Assembly: GCA_947561715.1 (NCBI GenBank) | Contig: OX387201.1 | Location: 3,924,001 to 3,988,000 of the forward strand | Source: Ascidia mentula | Taxonomy: Eukaryota > Chordata > Ascidiacea > Phlebobranchia > Ascidiidae | Reading direction: 5' to 3' | Length of the DNA stretch: 64,000 nt | Part shown: in pieces, positions 62,393 through 64,000 of the stretch | Layout: each line of letters begins with the position of its first letter | Numbering within the stretch: the stretch's first letter is position 1 | Translations under genes and position numbers: made by a program | Notes under the pieces: generated by a model | The model's database searches: none | Told to the model about the DNA's origin: nothing | Seen by the model: only the letters and a program-made list of their open reading frames with translations

Positions 62393-64000
62393 TCAATATA
62401 ATTTTTGATCGTTCGTAATGGTTTTTCTGCAAATGTAACACTAATCAAGAGAAGTGTAGCATTCATCACCGCAAGGAATAAAGGCATGGTTACGTTGATT
62501 GTCTTTGTAAATGGAGCAAAATTGTCTTGGTGCCGAAAGTCCGAAGTATATGTAGTACTTATACGTTACTTATAAGTAATTACATAAACTGGCTGTAGTG
62601 GATTCTTTTTACATAATAAAACGTAGTAGGCTGAATTTTTAAAAACGTAATAGGCTGAATTTAAACGTAATAGGCTGAATTTTATCTTACTGGATATGTA
62701 GTGGCATTCTGTTGAAACAAGTTCGACACAATATAGGTAAGGTAGTGAATATTTTAGTCGCTTTACTGATGATAAAATAAACGGTAAACCGCCTATCGTT
62801 ATTTATAAACAAAACCTCATCATAAGAAACAAAAGCATTAGTAAATAATAAGTTGTGTTTTAATTGTTTTCCTTCCTCTTTCTAGGGCAAGTCTTTGTCT
62901 GTAATTATTATGCTGCACGAAAGACACCTTTCCATTTTGAGGCCACAATCTATGAAAAACTCATGTTATATTTTGACAAATGTGTATGATTTGATGCGCG
63001 ACATGTTGGCTTTACCTTCACACAAGATTTTGTGACCACAAGGACGGAAAATGACCGCGGAAACCTTTTCTTCACATATCCGACATAACTCATTGGGCGA
63101 TTCATCGGATTGTTCCGATCCCCCCTTAAAGTTGGGTGAATATTATTTTATGGAAGTAAACAATTTTCACAATGTCGAATTTGCTTACGACAAGATAAAT
63201 CAAGTGAGTTTTACCTCGTTGCTGCTACTGCTGGCTTCCGTGGCTGTGCCTGCAGAGCTTGTCTGTTGCGATGTCGACGGTGTAGAACCTTCATGTAGAA
63301 CACTTGTTGTAAAAAGCCTAAACCTATATTATTGTTTCTAACTTAAACGGTAAAAAGTACATGTATATAAAACAATCATTTCATACGCTGATTATATTCG
63401 CCACTTATGTGTTAAACTTCACCCATACGAGAAGACACACTAAACGTCATCCCCAGTCTTGTGGCATTTACCTGTTACTTTCTTCAGTGTGGAAGGATTG
63501 AAAACCAAAGTGCGGTGGATCTCTCCAATGTCAACAAGCAAATCCTCTCGCTCATATTTTACCCAAACGTCGTTGTCGGAATCGATTCTGTCGACACGTC
63601 CATGTTTGTTCATAAACTGATAAAACATGCTTGGTAAGATTGCAGTGTTTTTCAACCTATGATGTAACTACTTACAATAACCTTATGATGATGCCAACCC
63701 CCGTGACCTCTCTGCATTCGCTTCATTTGCGTGGGATGGAATTTAATTTCGACTTTGTCTCCCACTTCGAAAGGTCGCTCCTTGGTATTTTCCTGTGGGG
63801 CTCCTACAAACATGTAGATATATGTAAATTTTCGTTGAATGGGGTCCACTAAAATTACACCACACGTTTACATTGCGAATAAATAGTTGCGCTTGTTTTA
63901 GAAATGTTTTTACACCTGCTTAAGTGTGACCTTTGTTATATCATTTCTACTGGTTAGCTGTTATGGTGTTGTGGTATGTTTTAGCATCTTGCAACTAATA
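62393..64000 (-). pseudogene. MIB-like E3 ligase, copy D (short form, partial, decayed 3' end)
   Basis: The gene runs off the right edge. Visible from the edge inward: REP1 (about 63805-63685, [18 protein letters not shown]; 63628-63473, [19 protein letters not shown]), a short linker (about 63300-63215, [10 protein letters not shown]), RING1 first half (about 63125-63015, [15 protein letters not shown]), RING1 second half (about 62953-62885) and RING2 (62530-62393). The first RING1 exon and its intron are almost identical to copy A (36.56-36.76 kb). The second RING1 exon has TAG where copy A has TAC (after KDLP). RING2 has lost the HGSC part, the second Cys has become Tyr, and an internal TAG is present. 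The protein would stop after RING1 unless splicing differs. As in copy A, no second REP unit exists. Confidence 0.7.
62618..62683 (+). repeat. Three tandem copies of about 20 bp
   Basis: The unit AAACGTAATAGGCTGAATTT occurs three times in a row with small differences (first copy AAACGTAGTAGGCTGAATTT). It lies in the RING1-RING2 intron of decayed copy D. The matching intron of copy A has a single related stretch near 36040-36060 (TAGGCTGAAATT), so the array grew after duplication. Confidence 0.7.

Overview
The window looks like animal nuclear DNA. It has spliced genes with GT-AG introns of about 60 bp to several kb, no operons, TATA-type promoter architecture and metazoan protein families (PA-TM-RING and Mind bomb-like E3 ligases). 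Compact introns, a vertebrate-like RNF13 homologue and a patchwork of CpG-rich and CpG-poor DNA suggest an invertebrate chordate, perhaps an ascidian such as Ciona. The species is an inference I cannot test here.

Layout. 1-11.4 kb: CpG-rich DNA in which I find no gene. 11.4-19.6 kb, plus strand: a spliced gene for a small secreted protein (216 residues in my main model). It has a CRE-like site and TATA box, a 5'UTR exon, a signal-peptide exon, a furin-type RKR site followed by a segment resembling ligands of class B1 GPCRs, a Gly-Arg-Arg site, and a C-terminal part made of two related repeats. Two further exon-like ORFs inside it could give alternative C-termini. I do not recognise the protein as a named family. 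19.6-30.1 kb: no gene recognised. 30.1-34.5 kb, minus strand: a complete 14-exon RNF13/goliath-type gene (signal peptide, PA domain, one TM, RING-H2), with all phases consistent.

35.8-64.0 kb: a cluster of Mind bomb-like (MIB) E3 ligase paralogues. Copies A (35.8-41.0, minus) and B (46.7-52.1, minus) look intact. Copy C (53.6-59.4, plus) is inverted and carries several lesions. Copy D (62.4 kb to the window edge, minus) is partial with a decayed 3' end. A RING-tail fragment lies at 61.7 kb. The shared plan is a putatively myristoylated N-terminus, a C2HC finger, MIB/HERC2, ZZ, MIB/HERC2, one or two MIB repeat (REP) units and two RINGs. The ankyrin block of canonical MIB1/MIB2 is absent. The spaces between copies hold a dispersed low-copy repeat family and a 1183-bp direct duplication.

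Functionally, the right half is devoted to RING ubiquitin ligases: one endosomal/lysosomal membrane type (RNF13-like) and a recently expanded, probably membrane-tethered MIB-like group. The left half holds an apparently undescribed secreted precursor. All gene models were assembled by eye from splice signals and reading frames.
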